The notes under the pieces: generated by a model
Databases searched by the model: none
What the model saw: only the letters and a program-made list of their open reading frames with translations
Told to the model about the DNA's origin: nothing
In this document: one piece after another, positions 1 to 12,600 of the stretch
Position numbering within the stretch: position 1 is the first letter of the stretch
How the letters are laid out: every line of letters starts with the position of its first letter
Assembly: GCA_032622095.1 (NCBI GenBank)
Contig: CP136066.1
Coordinates: forward strand, 169,208,664-169,272,663
Direction: 5' to 3'
Source of the DNA: Siphonodentalium dalli
Lineage: Eukaryota; Mollusca; Scaphopoda; Gadilida; Siphonodentaliidae
DNA length: 64,000 nucleotides
Program-made: the position numbers and the translations under genes

Positions 1-522
1 AAAGTCAACTTGAAAAAATAAATCCAGATTACTGGCCCTTGTAATTAGCAATGATTTACTTAAAGCGTTGTGCTGTTAGTTTATCATTTTAGATACTTTA
101 AATAGATAAGACATTTATCTCTCACATTTGATAAAAGAGCACATAAAAGTGCAGTTGATTCATTAAAGTCGGAGATCTTCTCTTAGTTTAGGTGTCAACC
201 ATATTTGTTGAGTTCCAGAGATAAGAATTACTAACTTACCTTTAGCTCGGATTTCATTGTATTTGCCACCAATTCGAATAGTTTTTCAAATTTCTTTCCT
301 GCCCCATCCACACTCTCCTTCCCTTTCACGAGTTGGTATTCATACAGTATCTGCAGAAAAGAAACATGACAAAATTTGAAGAGTAAACACAACTTGAATG
401 GACATCTTAATATCTGAGAGTTAAGTAAATTGAGAGTGCATCCTTGGTTGGATTATATAGTCTGCACTATTTAATATGGCATATAAATATTATATATTTA
501 TAAATGTAACTAACAACCAGAT

Positions 523-2421
523 TCATATAAGTTTGGGACAGGGTTTTCCCAAAATTTCTTGAACAATAACATATTTGGTATCGTTTATTACAATACTAGT
601 TTTGATCAGTGCATAATCAGACATTCCGAATTTGTAAACACTGTTGGCAATAACACATACCGCATGATATTTAATCTCATGGCTATTTACTTTATTTGCT
701 GAATACACTGCGTCCAATGATGCACGTTCGGGAAATAGAACCAATGCAGGTTTTTCTCTGGAAAAACATTTTCAATAATTCTCCTTTATCTTCTTCCACA
801 ACATCTCCAGTGTAAAGGAAATTCGCATTTTTGATGCATTCGGGACGTAGCAAATAATAAGTTGATGGTTTGCGGTGAACGATTTTGGAAATGCATTTCC
901 ACTTGAATCCTTTAAAGAAAGCATGCTTCCTTTCGAAGCCCAACCACCAAACCTGTCGGAATGGTCCAAATGTCAGCATCTGAAAAGGCAGGTGCAGAGG
1001 AAAGTGCATGTTTGGTGTAACCGAAGCATGAGGATATTACTATTGTAATTGTACATAATGAGATGATATAAGTTGTCGAAATTCCACTTTTAGTAGGTCT
1101 CTGGTATCTTTTCCCCAGTATGAATGATATTTATTTGCACAAAGTCAATACTGCACCCAGTGTTAGTTTGATCTTGGTTTCAGGAAGTACACTTTGTTTT
1201 TCAAAATGGCATGGTCTGTCAACTTCAAGATATGAGTAGCTGAAGTTTGATTGTTGTGAATTGAACCAGCCATAGTGAACAACTTTTTCATCAATGACAC
1301 TATTGTACAGCATTAATGTCAGTTCGCATGGGAATAACACATTCCAACACAATATGCATTGAGTCTTGTAGAAATTAATTGACATACGTCGAACATGGGA
1401 ATATCAATCAGAAATATCTTGTTATGAATCCCTCAATGCTTACTCCAATAGTTCCGGGAGTTTTTTTTTTATCGAAATAATAAATTATCACACCTTTGTT
1501 TATGTTCACCGAGTGTCCTCGTTATACATTATTTTTCTGTTCCATTGGTTTCATTGGTGATTTTGTAACATCACTATTTCTACACGGCCGATTTTCAAAA
1601 CCAACTCCTTAGAATCCAACAATCCAGTGGACTCCTGGTTTGTCAGATACATAGTCAATAGAGAGTTCTTTATTGTCGAATTGGTATTGTTTACACATAT
1701 AGTTATGCCTTCCGTTGACAACACTTTAACAGTATGATATCTTTCAGAAGGATTCCAGTTCCATATTTGCGAATAGCTGATCGCAAGAAGTTGGATGCTA
1801 ATTAACTTTGATAATGTATTTTGGCGGAATATCCACAAGCGTTATTTTGTGTCTTTTTACATTGTTCCAATTATATTCACAATCTCAATGTCATCTGGTT
1901 ACAAAACAACATACATAGCCTTAATCTCCTTTCCGAATAAATCGTGCTGAGAAATATAGCTGTCATCACAGATGTCGCTCATTGTGTTCACGTTATTGTG
2001 AGGTGAACGTATAGAGAGCCAACCCGCCGGGAGTCAGAGACAAAATTGTTCCAGGTTTTTCCGGAAAGGAACAACATATCCATAACTATGTTTTTGAATT
2101 ATTTTAACATCATGCACGTGGTGACCAATGATAAATTTCTTCAGGTTCGAGATAGCGGAAATATCCCTTAGACAATTTGATACGCTTATGTTGAGTTTAT
2201 AAACATTCGAAGCAGTAACCGGTTCTATCATCCATTACGGTGTAACTCACTAATACCACGTTGCTCAAGATCCTCCGTTTGAAAGCACTGATATTATGAG
2301 ACGTGAGATCTGGTGTGGTTGAAATAACACTTTGCAGAGCTTCCTGTGCAAGCTGATGTTTGGTTTCCAAAGATAATAGATCGGCAGCACTGTATGAAAT
2401 TAAACAATCTGGTTGATACAT
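523..2421 (-). pseudogene. Degenerate coding-like tract, family uncertain
   Basis: Several short minus-strand open stretches follow one another here (about 2421-2197, 2231-2034, 1838-1551, 1385-1131, 1009-770 and 744-523), in different frames and without convincing splice sites between them. The stretch at 1009-770 contains a run reading FGPFRQVWWLGFERKHAFF. That resembles, from memory, the RFE(A/G)KH-type motif of a large family of uncharacterised, often SAM-linked proteins abundant in fish and invertebrates. The following stretch (SANKVNSHEIKY...) would fit the next part of such a protein. Frame changes and stops suggest a decayed gene rather than an active one. It lies downstream of the SAM-like gene on the same strand, so it could be remnants of a related gene. 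The family assignment is weak. Confidence 0.25.
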
Positions 2422-2849
2422 ACATGTATGTTATTTGACATATGGATGTCACTAGGATGATTCATTAGTGAGGCGCAATGTGGGATGTTGTCATAAGTTA
2501 TCGACGAAGCGGAACTAGAGATTGAACTATATTAACGTTTCCCGTATTATCCATATTTATGTCGAAGTTGATGTTTGAACATGATTTTATGCAGGGTTTT
2601 CGTTATGTGAGTTGTTCTCATTTGTGTCATGTTACATTGTAAGTTCTGACGTGTCGGGTATTGGTGGATTAATTTGAGGAAACACGTTATTTTGAACTCG
2701 ATTTCTTCAGCAAGAAATCTGAAGGATTCGAAACAAACAAATCAGGACATGATAGGTAACTTCAAACGTAGAGACTGGTGGAACCAGTGCAAGGTCTAGA
2801 GTGTCCGTGAGTTAAATCCAAGCTGGGATCTCCCTTAAACTGCTTGACA

Positions 2850-3145
2850 ACGGCACAGCCCTGTATATTCTCTTAAATAACATATTGTGATTACCAAGTT
2901 GCTACACATGATCAAGCTACCGGTATAATTCTGCGTTGCCTTATATAAGCCATTCTTAGTTTCGCGTCCTATTTGTTGATTTAAGTATGTTTTGTCGAAG
3001 TTTTGGATCATGTAGTAAATAGAATCTACAATTCGTCCCCAGTTTATAGCGGAATTTACAAAACTTGTTTCTTGCCACTCAGCTCCAGTTCCCTTTCTAA
3101 GGCAGCTACATACTGGCGAGTTACTTTTTTCTGACTCTTCATGAA
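2850..3145 (-). other. Open minus-strand stretch without a start codon
   Basis: About 90 codons are open on the minus strand from near 3145 to 2850 (contains SPVCSCLRKGTGAEW and WGRIVDSIYYMIQ), in a different frame from terminal exon J just upstream. It may be fossil coding sequence or the 3' untranslated part of the SAM-like gene. I do not recognise a family. Confidence 0.2.
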
Positions 3146-6100
3146 CTAACAGAGAGAAGGTGACCTCTTATCCAGAATACGATCTACCTCCTGCAAAATA
3201 TGTGCACCCATCAGTTTGATAAAATGACGAAACATCAGTTTTGGATGTATAAAAAAAGGGCCAGTTATCGACCAGGATTCCAACTTTTTATTTTTATTTA
3301 AGTCCAGTCGTCTTTGCGTCGCATGTTTTGTCCATAATGTTAAGTACTAATTCCAAGCTGTAGTCTCGTTTCTTGTACTCGGCGATCAGCTTTTTCCGCA
3401 GTGTAGCCTGAGAGTCAGACTCAGTATCAGCAGGCAATTAAGGCTGCCAGTTAACAGTCATTACTGTGCTTGTCCGGTGTTGTCCTACCTGACTTCTCTT
3501 TAGAAGCATCTCCCTGATTGTATATTTTCATCATCATCATATCACGCCATGCAACAAATCATATATTTTTTAAGGCGGACATAAACAGGGAATTTGTAAA
3601 TGTTATACATCATTATACATCAATAGTTTGTCAGTAATGTCATTCATTATATGCTTCCCCATCTTTTCAATATAAAACAATGGGGCTATTGATTTTGGCA
3701 GATGTGATTGACATTTGTAATTTAGTAATACAATAAAATCAATGGGATGTAAACATTGTCACTTCCAACTGCAAATGTCAAAGTTTTTATAACAATTTGC
3801 ATTGAACTGTAAAACGAAAGTAGCAGTTTTTGGGGAATTTTATAACGTATAGTAAAAAGAATACCGACGGGTTTCGGTTGAATACTCAGATTATTTCATG
3901 AGCGGCTGCAAGGAAATACAGAATTTCCACTCGCGGTCGTGGATATTTTATTTTATTCTCTTTTTGTATCCTCTATATAATGGTCCAGTTCTTAAACAAA
4001 TTCGAATCAGCAAATAACAAAATAGTAGTTATATAGTATGTAGTAATGTGCAATCCACTATGTAGGGCTATCAGAAGCACAGATCGTTCCATTTTAAGCC
4101 TAAGCTAAAACAATTATTGTGTGACTGTTTTCTTTTACCCTGTCTCTATATTGTTTCATAACGCTACATGGGGGAATTTTTTTTAATTTAAACAAGGTTA
4201 GTCGTACCAAAATTTAAGTTACATTTTGAGAACTTTTCTCTCAAAGCTGCAGAAAGTCTCCTTACTTGTATGATTTTTAGGATATCTGATAATTCATCAA
4301 CTGGATCTACATATTCCAAACCTACAACTGCTTGCACTCCAAGGACTGGCAGTTTCCCACACACATCGCCAATAAAGCACTCAGGTACATGTTCCTTGAT
4401 CAGATTGATGATTTCTTCCATATCTGTTATTAAAATACGTCCAAATTAAAATACGTCCAAATATGACCCATTAAGGTATTCATCAGCAATTTTATGCCAA
4501 TTGTTGCAAGTAAAGTAGTTTTCAGATTACATTTATATTTACTTGTACGGTACATACCTGCGGATCTAAGAAGCATATCCATATGTTCATTGACCCTTAA
4601 TGACGGGAGCTGTGCTGGCGAAAATTATTAAACGTACAGTGCCAACTAATCATTCTGCAGATACAAGTTTCATCAGGAAAGAAATAAACAGACACGTACC
4701 AATATTATACTACTTTTAACCGCTAACATATGCTGATTAAGCTTATTGGGCATACATGTATGTGGTAGCCATTATTAGGATGTTATGAGCAAAATTTTAG
4801 TGAGAAACACTACCTGTTTGTATCCACTTTAGTCGCTCATACATGTCATATATTTGGGAATAAGACAGAACAATCCTAGTGGACCATACATCTCTAATGG
4901 AAAAGGATCCAGAATTGCACATACTAACAGACAGATGTTGACATGATCTCAACGTAATTATATTGCGACAGAAGAACATCATCAACTTCTTTTGAAAGTA
5001 ATATAAGAAGAGACGACTATATTTTCACCATATTGAAATCCTTGGTGTGTAGCCTTGGTTGAACATACAACACTGTTATTCTTATATATAGAACTGGCCT
5101 CATATGCATCATTTATGGAAGGATGCAACACTGAGAGGATCACTGGACTGAATTGAACACACTTTCAACATTGTAGAGTGATCCAGCTTGAAAATATGCC
5201 TGCATAAGCTGGTGTTTTTTTTATGTTTCCAGAATATTTATGTAATTTTTGGTACTCACTTCTTAAAATATGAATGTTTCCTTTCTCGTCCTTACAAGTT
5301 GGCCATAGTGCATTATCATGTGGATAATGGTTTGGTAATCACGTTTTGGCCTCAACTTAGAAAGAGAACATTTTGTAGCACGTTCTTCTAAATATTCATC
5401 AATTAGATCCTTCAATAAAGAAACTCGATTAACTGTGATGGATGGAGCACAAACCCATAAACACAGTCCTTGAATTTAGTAGTTGCCAACTATCATCCTC
5501 AGTGTCTTATTTTGTCACTGCAAATATATGGAATGGATCGAACAGAAACCCAGTTCTGCACTACATGCCCTCCAAGCTTTTGAAAATTGGTATTAACTAT
5601 ACCAGCATCATCAGAACACTCGAACTTGAACTTTGTCACCATTCTGTTCTTCACATGATCGAAAGAAAACTATTTTTCAATCACAAAATATTCAAGATAC
5701 AAGTGGACATCTTGCTGAACAATTCCTTCAAAGGGGTCATGCCCAAAATGTGTTGTATGTATAGCTTTCGCCGGATTTCCAGCAGAGCACACTGACGAAA
5801 CCTTATAGAGCCACTGTCTAGTCTATAGCAAGAAGTATTTAGTCTTCTTTAGGAGATGCAACATCGAATAATGGTCGTATCTCCTTTAAAAACTGATAAT
5901 ATTTCTTACTTGCCTTTTTTGGACTTCATATAATTCTCACCCATATCATGACGAAAGTTTGTAATATGGCCAGAATCATAGAAAAACATTTTAGATAATG
6001 GAAATCAAATAAATAATAAACAGCAAGGAGTTGTAAAATACCATTCGATATCTGTATGCTATTGACCAGAATGCTTTCTCTGTCTGCCAGAATATAGATG

Positions 6101-9100
6101 GCCTTTACTGCCTCATCACAGAAAACTGCCAATCTTGGTGGATCCAACTCCTTGGATTGCAGATTTGCGGTAACCTCGGAATCTGGTACATTCTTAAAAA
6201 TATAGCTGCTATATAGTACCCATATAGGTACTATCCTTGCCACTGGGCTATATGATATAGCTACTATAACGTACCTAATAAGGTATTATATAGTGCCTAA
6301 CTTTGGGTACTATATAGTACCTATATGATATAGCTACTATAAATTACCTAATTACGTATTATATAGTAGTTAATTAGCTACTATATAGTAGCTATACAGC
6401 AATTAGGTATTATATAATGCCTAAATTTGGGTACTATATAGTACCTATATGATATAGCTACTATAAACTACCTAATTAGATATTATATGGTACCTAATTA
6501 GCTACTATAGAGTAGCTATACAGCAATTAGGTATTATATAGTCCCTAACTTTAGGTAATATATAGCTTGCTTTATTCAATATTTTATAACGGAGGTCTGA
6601 TGAACTCATCTTCACCGACTCATCCACATTTGCAGACCTCTGATTGTTCGTCTCTGCTAAGAGCTGAAAAGAAGAATATAAAAAGTTAAATAAAGTTCAA
6701 TAATTTTTTTAATTCAAGTGTCAATGTTCTGGAACTCAACTTTGTGGAATGAGAACATACTAATTCGCTGGTTAATTTGAAAACAAAATTAACAAGAGGT
6801 TGGATTATTATTGAAGTAATGGTGATGGTGTATGTGTATTTATCATTTGATTTTGATATGGTAATAATTTCCAACAAATGTGGTGCTAATACTAACCTCT
6901 AAATGCCGATTTTAATTCAGACAATCCCGCGTCGTCCAGCCATTTCGCAACAGCATCTTCCGTCCAAAGTTCAACAGAGTCATTGGAAGCGTCCATCTTT
7001 CTTTGTCTTAATTCTTCGATTAAAAATGGCTGCTCGAAATATTAGAAACGCCGCCTGCGAATATGCCCTCTGGCGGAGTGTCTGTCAGATAACAGGGGGG
7101 GGGGGGGCGTAATAAATGCGATATCAGTTCCACGCTATAGGCACTATTTACGACATAGCTACTATATCACCCCAATAACCTACAGGTGTTACACAGATAG
7201 GCACTATAGCTACAATAGGCACTATATAGTAGCTGTAAGGACCCCGATTTTTGTGAGTGTATATCATGCAAAAATAAGATTGCCCTGATTTAATTCAATC
7301 TCTAAGAAAAATGTGAGGAAATCATGCAAGGCTTGTTTAATATAGTCACACAAGGTGCAATGATCAAACTTCTGAAGTAGCCCAACACCATGAATGAGGA
7401 TTTATTAACACGAAGAAGTTAATATCAATCAGGGTTTTGCACCATTTCCGTGAATATAAAATTCCAAGAGTTGATCAATTCTCATAATCAATATCGAAAC
7501 AATAGAATCGCTGATAAATAGACATATCCACATATTTAAAGGAAAATCAGATACACAATGCAATTTATCAAAGCCATGGTAGTTTGAAGCCTATGATCAG
7601 TAAAGTGCTGTTTAATAGACCTGTAATTTAGTAAACCTGCAAGCTGGTCAACCCACATACCAAATTTCATTATATCCAGTTGAGACTATTTTTGGAAACC
7701 AAAAGCGATCGTACGGATGGATGGACAGGACAGACCAATAGCATGTGTCCCATTGTTTTAAAATGGGCGTATTATGTCTTACCTCTTTCATTTCAATGAT
7801 GGAGGAAAAGGCTTTAGTAACTTTGCCACGGTCAAACCTCACTTCAACCTCAACAAGTTTGATGACTGGAGAGTTTAGATTGAAAATATATTAATTGTAC
7901 GTTCCATACGGATTTTTTAAATATGGAACAGCAATAACACTGTACTTCTAGGAACAAGCGTGTACTAAACAAGCTTTGTACATCAACAAAGTTAGTGGAA
8001 ACTTGGATATGTGTGATTAGGCCTAAATAATACCTTCATACTCACATAAAAATCCTGTTTGCTATATTGCTCCACTGCAACAGCAAATTTCTCCAGGTTT
8101 TCCTCCATGGATGTGAGGTTTTCCTCCCCAAACCGTACAGCGAAGGCATGTATAACCTGACAATTATCATGCAAATAAATTCAATTAAACAGCTGAATTT
8201 TTAATTCATTATGACAGTCTTAAAATTTTGGATAGCACAGGCATGTACCGGGTATCAAATGATTCAATTAGTTGATGCTTGGGTTTAAACTGTCTTTCTG
8301 TAGACATACAAACTACAAAATTTCGATGGAAATCCTTTAAAAGTATGTATCAACCATTATTACCAAAAACCAACAAGAGAAATAACTGGTATTGCACTTA
8401 TTTTACTTATGCGTTCTAAAAGATAGATTCCTAAAATGTTGTAATGTTCTAAAAATAGCAACATGTTCTGTCCAGGTGCATAGAAAATAATATAAGAAAT
8501 AATTGTTTCCTAGTGACAGAGGCTCGTGTTGATGATTCTCAAAGACTAGCAATTAATTGTTTATACATATATACATGAAATTCAGGGAAGAGATCGATAC
8601 AACATCTTAAATAAATTTTTTGAATTCTTCTGGATGTTGTAATGTTCTCAAAATAGCAACATGTTCTGTCCAGGTGCATAGAAAATAATATAAGAAATAA
8701 TTGTTGCCTAGTGACAGAAGTTCGTGTTGCTGATTCTCTAAGACTAGCAATTCATATGTCAACAGCATTGCCCACCGTGAATGCTACCGTGCATTTAAGT
8801 TCTCTGCAAGTAATATTGTGAACAGAATATTGCTATATTTTAACTAAAACTTACCTCCTTCAATTCAATTATGGACGAGAACGACCTTGGTACTTTCTCT
8901 CCACGTCCCTGTTGATATTGGACCTCACTTTCCACATACTTATGACTTTGCACATGTCACCATCTAAAGAAATCAATTCACATGATGGAACAAATGATCC
9001 ATGACAAATATTATACAGGTAAATGTGATTGAGCAGCAAACATTCATTAGTAGCACACCCACCGCGAATACTGACAGTGCCTTTATATACATACCCAATT

Positions 9101-9395
9101 CAATTTGGCACCAAATTAGCAAAAATTTGGTAAATACATTTTTCAATTACCAATTAATATTCAGCAATAAATGTCTAAGCAGACGGCGACTCAAGTGATA
9201 TGACTTCTGTGCGTCAACGCTCGTTCATCTGCATTAATATTGTATGAGGCTTTTATGGGCAAAGGATCCAATTGCTAATTAACTAACCTGTCCATCCTTT
9301 TTAGCAACATCTGTAACAGCAATATTGAATGTTTTCAAATTTGATATGACCTCTGCCAATCTGTTGTCAAACTGTGCAGAGAATGCAGACATAAT
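3146..9395 (-). CDS. SAM-like domain gene, unit 1 (exons B-J), predicted
   Basis: Predicted spliced gene on the minus strand. Exons: B 9288-9395, C 8855-8938, D 8042-8156, E 7783-7865, F 6897-7032, G 6550-6656, H 6042-6150, I 4266-4423, J 3146-3190 (stop TAG). All joins keep phase with GT-AG ends: C ends GAG|GTAAGT, I ends CAA|GTAAGG, J is preceded by TTTTGCAG. The product would be about 310 residues. B-E form helical, charged repeats; F begins a SAM-like fold (WTEDAVAKWLDDAGLSEL, then KSAFR); G may complete it. H, I and J are unrecognised; J continues an apparent helix from I. The true 5' end is unknown: B has an ATG two codons in but looks internal because its relative D has an acceptor at the same place. 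Function is unknown; SAM domains usually mediate protein-protein contact. Confidence 0.5.
4266..4423 (-). CDS. Exon I of the SAM-like gene (single copy)
   Basis: 52 complete codons between an acceptor (AATAACAG|AT) and a donor (CAA|GTAAGG). It starts in phase 1, matching the end of exon H, and ends in phase 0, matching exon J. It reads EEIINLIKEHVPECF then GDVCGKLPVLGVQ, ending SDILKIIQ. It lies just outside the triplicated block, so it marks where exon H originally spliced. No domain recognised. Confidence 0.5.
4595..4640. repeat. Fragment of a dispersed GGGAGCTGYGCTGG repeat
   Basis: The core ACGGGAGCTGTGCTGGCG matches the start of the repeat family seen at 31551, 56899 and 59814. Only the terminal part is present. 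Confidence 0.35.
6195..6565. repeat. AT-rich palindromic minirepeat in the G-H intron (unit 1)
   Basis: Repeated motifs of the type CTACTATATAGTAGCTATA alternate with ATTAGGTATTATATAGTGCC at a spacing of roughly 130-140 bp. The same material occurs at 11810-12150 in unit 2. In unit 3 (17410-17650) it is one period shorter, which explains most of the length difference there. A smaller related patch lies on the other side of exon F (about 7130-7230). Confidence 0.7.
8430..8755. repeat. Internal direct duplication of about 200 bp, unit 1
   Basis: The string TGTTGTAATGTTCTMAAAAT, followed by AGCAACATGTTCTGTCCAGG, occurs twice about 198 bp apart, along with the following sequence. The same pair is present in units 2 (about 14040-14360) and 3 (about 19535-19855), so this duplication predates the triplication. 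Confidence 0.7.
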
Positions 9396-9645
9396 CTGAA
9401 ATAATCAAATTTGAAGATCAATCATCTTACTAAAACCATATTTGTTGAGGAATAAGTCTGATTTGACCGTAAATTCAAAGCTAATTTAAAAATTGGATCA
9501 GAGATGCGAGGTCGAGTTGCAGTTCACGAAAAACATAGGGTTGGATTGAAAATGCCAAACTCGACCAAATACAAACAAACTGAAATATTTAAAATTTAAA
9601 GACATATATAATGGACTTGTTTGGGTGGATGAAAGTGATAAGTTG

Positions 9646-9695
9646 TTACTCAAGAGCTATGCCAACTGGAAGAATGTAGCATTCTTCTACCATTG
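9646..9695 (-). CDS. Terminal exon A', unit 1
   Basis: After an acceptor TTTTCAG, 50 nt finish the codon begun at the end of exon A and read AMVEECYILPVGIALE, then TAA. The same exon is open and ends in the same stop at 15233-15282 (one residue changed) and 25242-25291. Conservation of the frame and stop in all three units suggests this is the true C-terminus of the KDZ-like protein. Confidence 0.5.
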
Positions 9696-12600
9696 CTGAA
9701 AACCTGAAGCTTTGTTAGTTTTTTTTTACATTGGTTTAAGCTGATCGACGCATGAACCATATATAATAGCCACTTGGAAAAATGAAAATAGACAGAGACA
9801 ATAACACAGTTGGCAATCACAAATCGAACCTCAAACTGTTTGCAGTAATATGAAGATAGGTCTAGAATAATGGTGTATAAACAAATTTTAGCATTTAGCC
9901 GAAGCCTATATATGACTTGCACAGCAACTATAGCAAATATATGTATAAAATTATAACATAAATATAACACTAATTATAGACCAAAACAAATTTCACCTGG
10001 CACATTGTCAAATCCAAACATGCTAAATACATGTAGTTAACATTATATTTAATGTTTGTCCGTGCCCTGTATACAGAAATACATGTCAAATTCAAATTAA
10101 TAAGAATTAATAAGCCTTCAGACATCAAAGAAATTTACCTATTTCTACTCCACCAATCACCACTCGTCCGCGGACATCAAAGCATGGCTTCGCCTTACTA
10201 ACTTGTGTTGCAACTTCCCAATGTTTAGTATTGGTCTTTACATTGTGGAAGTTCAACACCAGTCTGAGCATAAATGCATGGTTTGCTGGACCCATGCTGT
10301 CCAGATAATGGTGGTGTTCGCCGATTTTACTGTGCAGCTGTTCATTTGTTTGATAATTAACCACACTACCAAGTTCTTTTACACAAGATAGAAATCGCAG
10401 AACTTTATCTAGTGCTTTTGGGTTATCCTGGTGAAAAACATCAACAGCACAGAAATGTTCATCCCTACCAGTAACTGGATTTCCTTCCTCATAAACTGTA
10501 GAGGATACTCCTGCACAAAGCCAGGGGAAGGATGCCTGAAGATTTCCTGATGCCACATTGATTATGTTTTCTGGATTGCCCTCAAAAAATCTTCCATCAT
10601 TAGGGTTAAACAGACCAGGAAATCTCTTGTTACCATGTCTTGATATCAGATGTGGCATGTCGCTTATCATGAGGTTTGGCTGATACTTAAAACATTTCAA
10701 CAAATCCACATGATTGCGAGATCCTTCTGCTCGTAACAATACTTTCAAACCATAAACCACTAAATGTGGACAAGTACAAGTCAACCAACCACCTGCAAAA
10801 GAAGGGAAAATTGGAAAGATAAAAATACGCAAACAAATCTTACTGACCATGCTATTGACAAAGTGAAATAAATAGAGGATATATATGTTTTTGAGTGGAT
10901 TCTGAAAATTATGACATGAGTGAGCGAGATAAATATTTATAATTTGTTTTGTTCACAAATCTAATATTACAATATCTAGTTCGCTAGATATTCTTTTTAT
11001 TATACGATTTCCAAAGAAATTCGCCATTTATGATGATAAATGTCCTCACAATCGCCTTCAATCAATGTATCAAATGCAATAGCGGATCACTGCCTGTTCA
11101 CTGCACCATCCAAATACCAGAAAATTTAAGTTCCCGGATTCTTTATAGTCATTTATTTCCTCCATAATTATGTTCAATTTCAATATATATAACTATAATA
11201 ATAATATTAAAGGATAACTACTGATTCACGAGAATTTTTAAATAGTCATGTACATGACACAATGGACACTAGTGTTAAAGTGATAACTTCTATTTATGAA
11301 GATTTAATATAACCGCCATTTGTTTGAAAAATCACCATTGAGAGTATAATAAAAACAAATACCTCGACTGACATTATTTGGATTATTATGTAGAATACAA
11401 TTATATAGAACTATTTTCTCACACTATCGCATGCAATCATATGTAACTTGCACCTATTAACATGAAATATTGAATACACATTGAGATCGCAATGCAATCT
11501 TTTAACAAATGAGTCATGGACCACTAAAGAATATAGTTTATATTTTGGACTTCATATAATTCTCACCCATATCATGACGAAAGTTTGTAATATGGCCAGA
11601 ATCATAGAAAAACATTTTGGATAATGGAGATCAAATAAATAATAAACAGCAAGGAGTTGTAAAATACCATTCGATATCTGTATGCTATTGACCAGAATGC
11701 TTTCTCTGTCTGCCAGAATATAGATGGCCTTTACTGCCTCATCACAGAAAACTGCCAATCTTGGTGGATCCAACTCCTTGGATTGCAGATTTGTGGTAAA
11801 CTCGGAATCTGGTATATAGTACCTATATATGTACTACCCTTGCCACTGGGCTATATGATATAGCTACTATAACGTTATTATATAGTGCCTAACTTTGGGT
11901 ACTATATAGTGCCTATATGATATAGCTACTATAAAGTACATACTTACGTATTACATAGTAGTTAATTAGCTACTATATAGTAGCTATACAGCAATTAGGT
12001 ATTATATAGTGCCTAACTTTGGGTACTATATAGTACCTATATGATATACCTACTATAAACTACCTAATTAGATATTATATGGTACCTAATTAGCTACTAT
12101 AGAGTAGCTATACAGCAATTAGGTATTATATATTCCCTAACTTTAGGTAATATATAGCTTGCTTTATTCAATATTTTATAACGGAGGTCTGATGAACTCA
12201 TCTTCACCGACTCATCCACATTTGCAGAACTCTGATTGTTCGTCTCTGCTAAGAGCTGAAAAGAAGAATATAAAAAGTTAAATAAAGTTCAATAAATTTT
12301 TTAATTCAAGTGTCAATGTTCTGGAACTCAACTTTGTGGAATGAGAACATACTAATTCGCTGGTTAATTTGAAAACAAAATTAACAAGAGGTTGGATTAT
12401 TATTGAAGTAATGGTGATGGTGTGTGTGTATTTATCATTTGATTTTGATATTATAATAATTTCCAACAAATGTGGTGCTAATACTAACCTCTAAATGCCG
12501 ATTTTAATTCAGACAATCCCGCGTCGTCCAGCCATTTCGCAACAGCATTTTCCGTCCAAAGTTCAACAGAGTCATTGGAAGCGTCCACCTTTCTTTGTCT

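Larger units (their letters stand above)
5918..11543 (-). repeat. Triplicated exon block, unit 1
   Basis: First of three head-to-tail copies of a 5.6-kb block. The copies begin with the same TTTGGACTTCATATAAT string at 5918, 11544 and 17130, giving periods of 5626 and 5586 bp. Introns match almost as well as exons by eye, so the duplication is recent. On the minus strand the unit carries exons A, A', B, C, D, E, F, G and H. The left breakpoint lies in the intron between H and I; the right breakpoint lies in the intron before A. Confidence 0.95.

Noticed and set aside
6960-7110. Exon F of unit 1 as a first exon with ATG start and an AAAATGGC (YY1-like) promoter motif
   Set aside because: The Met is Val in units 2 and 3, and the open frame runs upstream exactly to an acceptor-like AG, so F is better read as an internal exon.
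9650-9970. 106-codon minus-strand ORF (MLYLCYNFIHIFAIVAV...) as a gene
   Set aside because: It lies in the A-A' intron and overlaps A' in a different frame. It is shortened or altered in the other units and has no domain.
10203-10391. 62-codon plus-strand ORF repeated in all three units
   Set aside because: It is the opposite-strand shadow of exon A.
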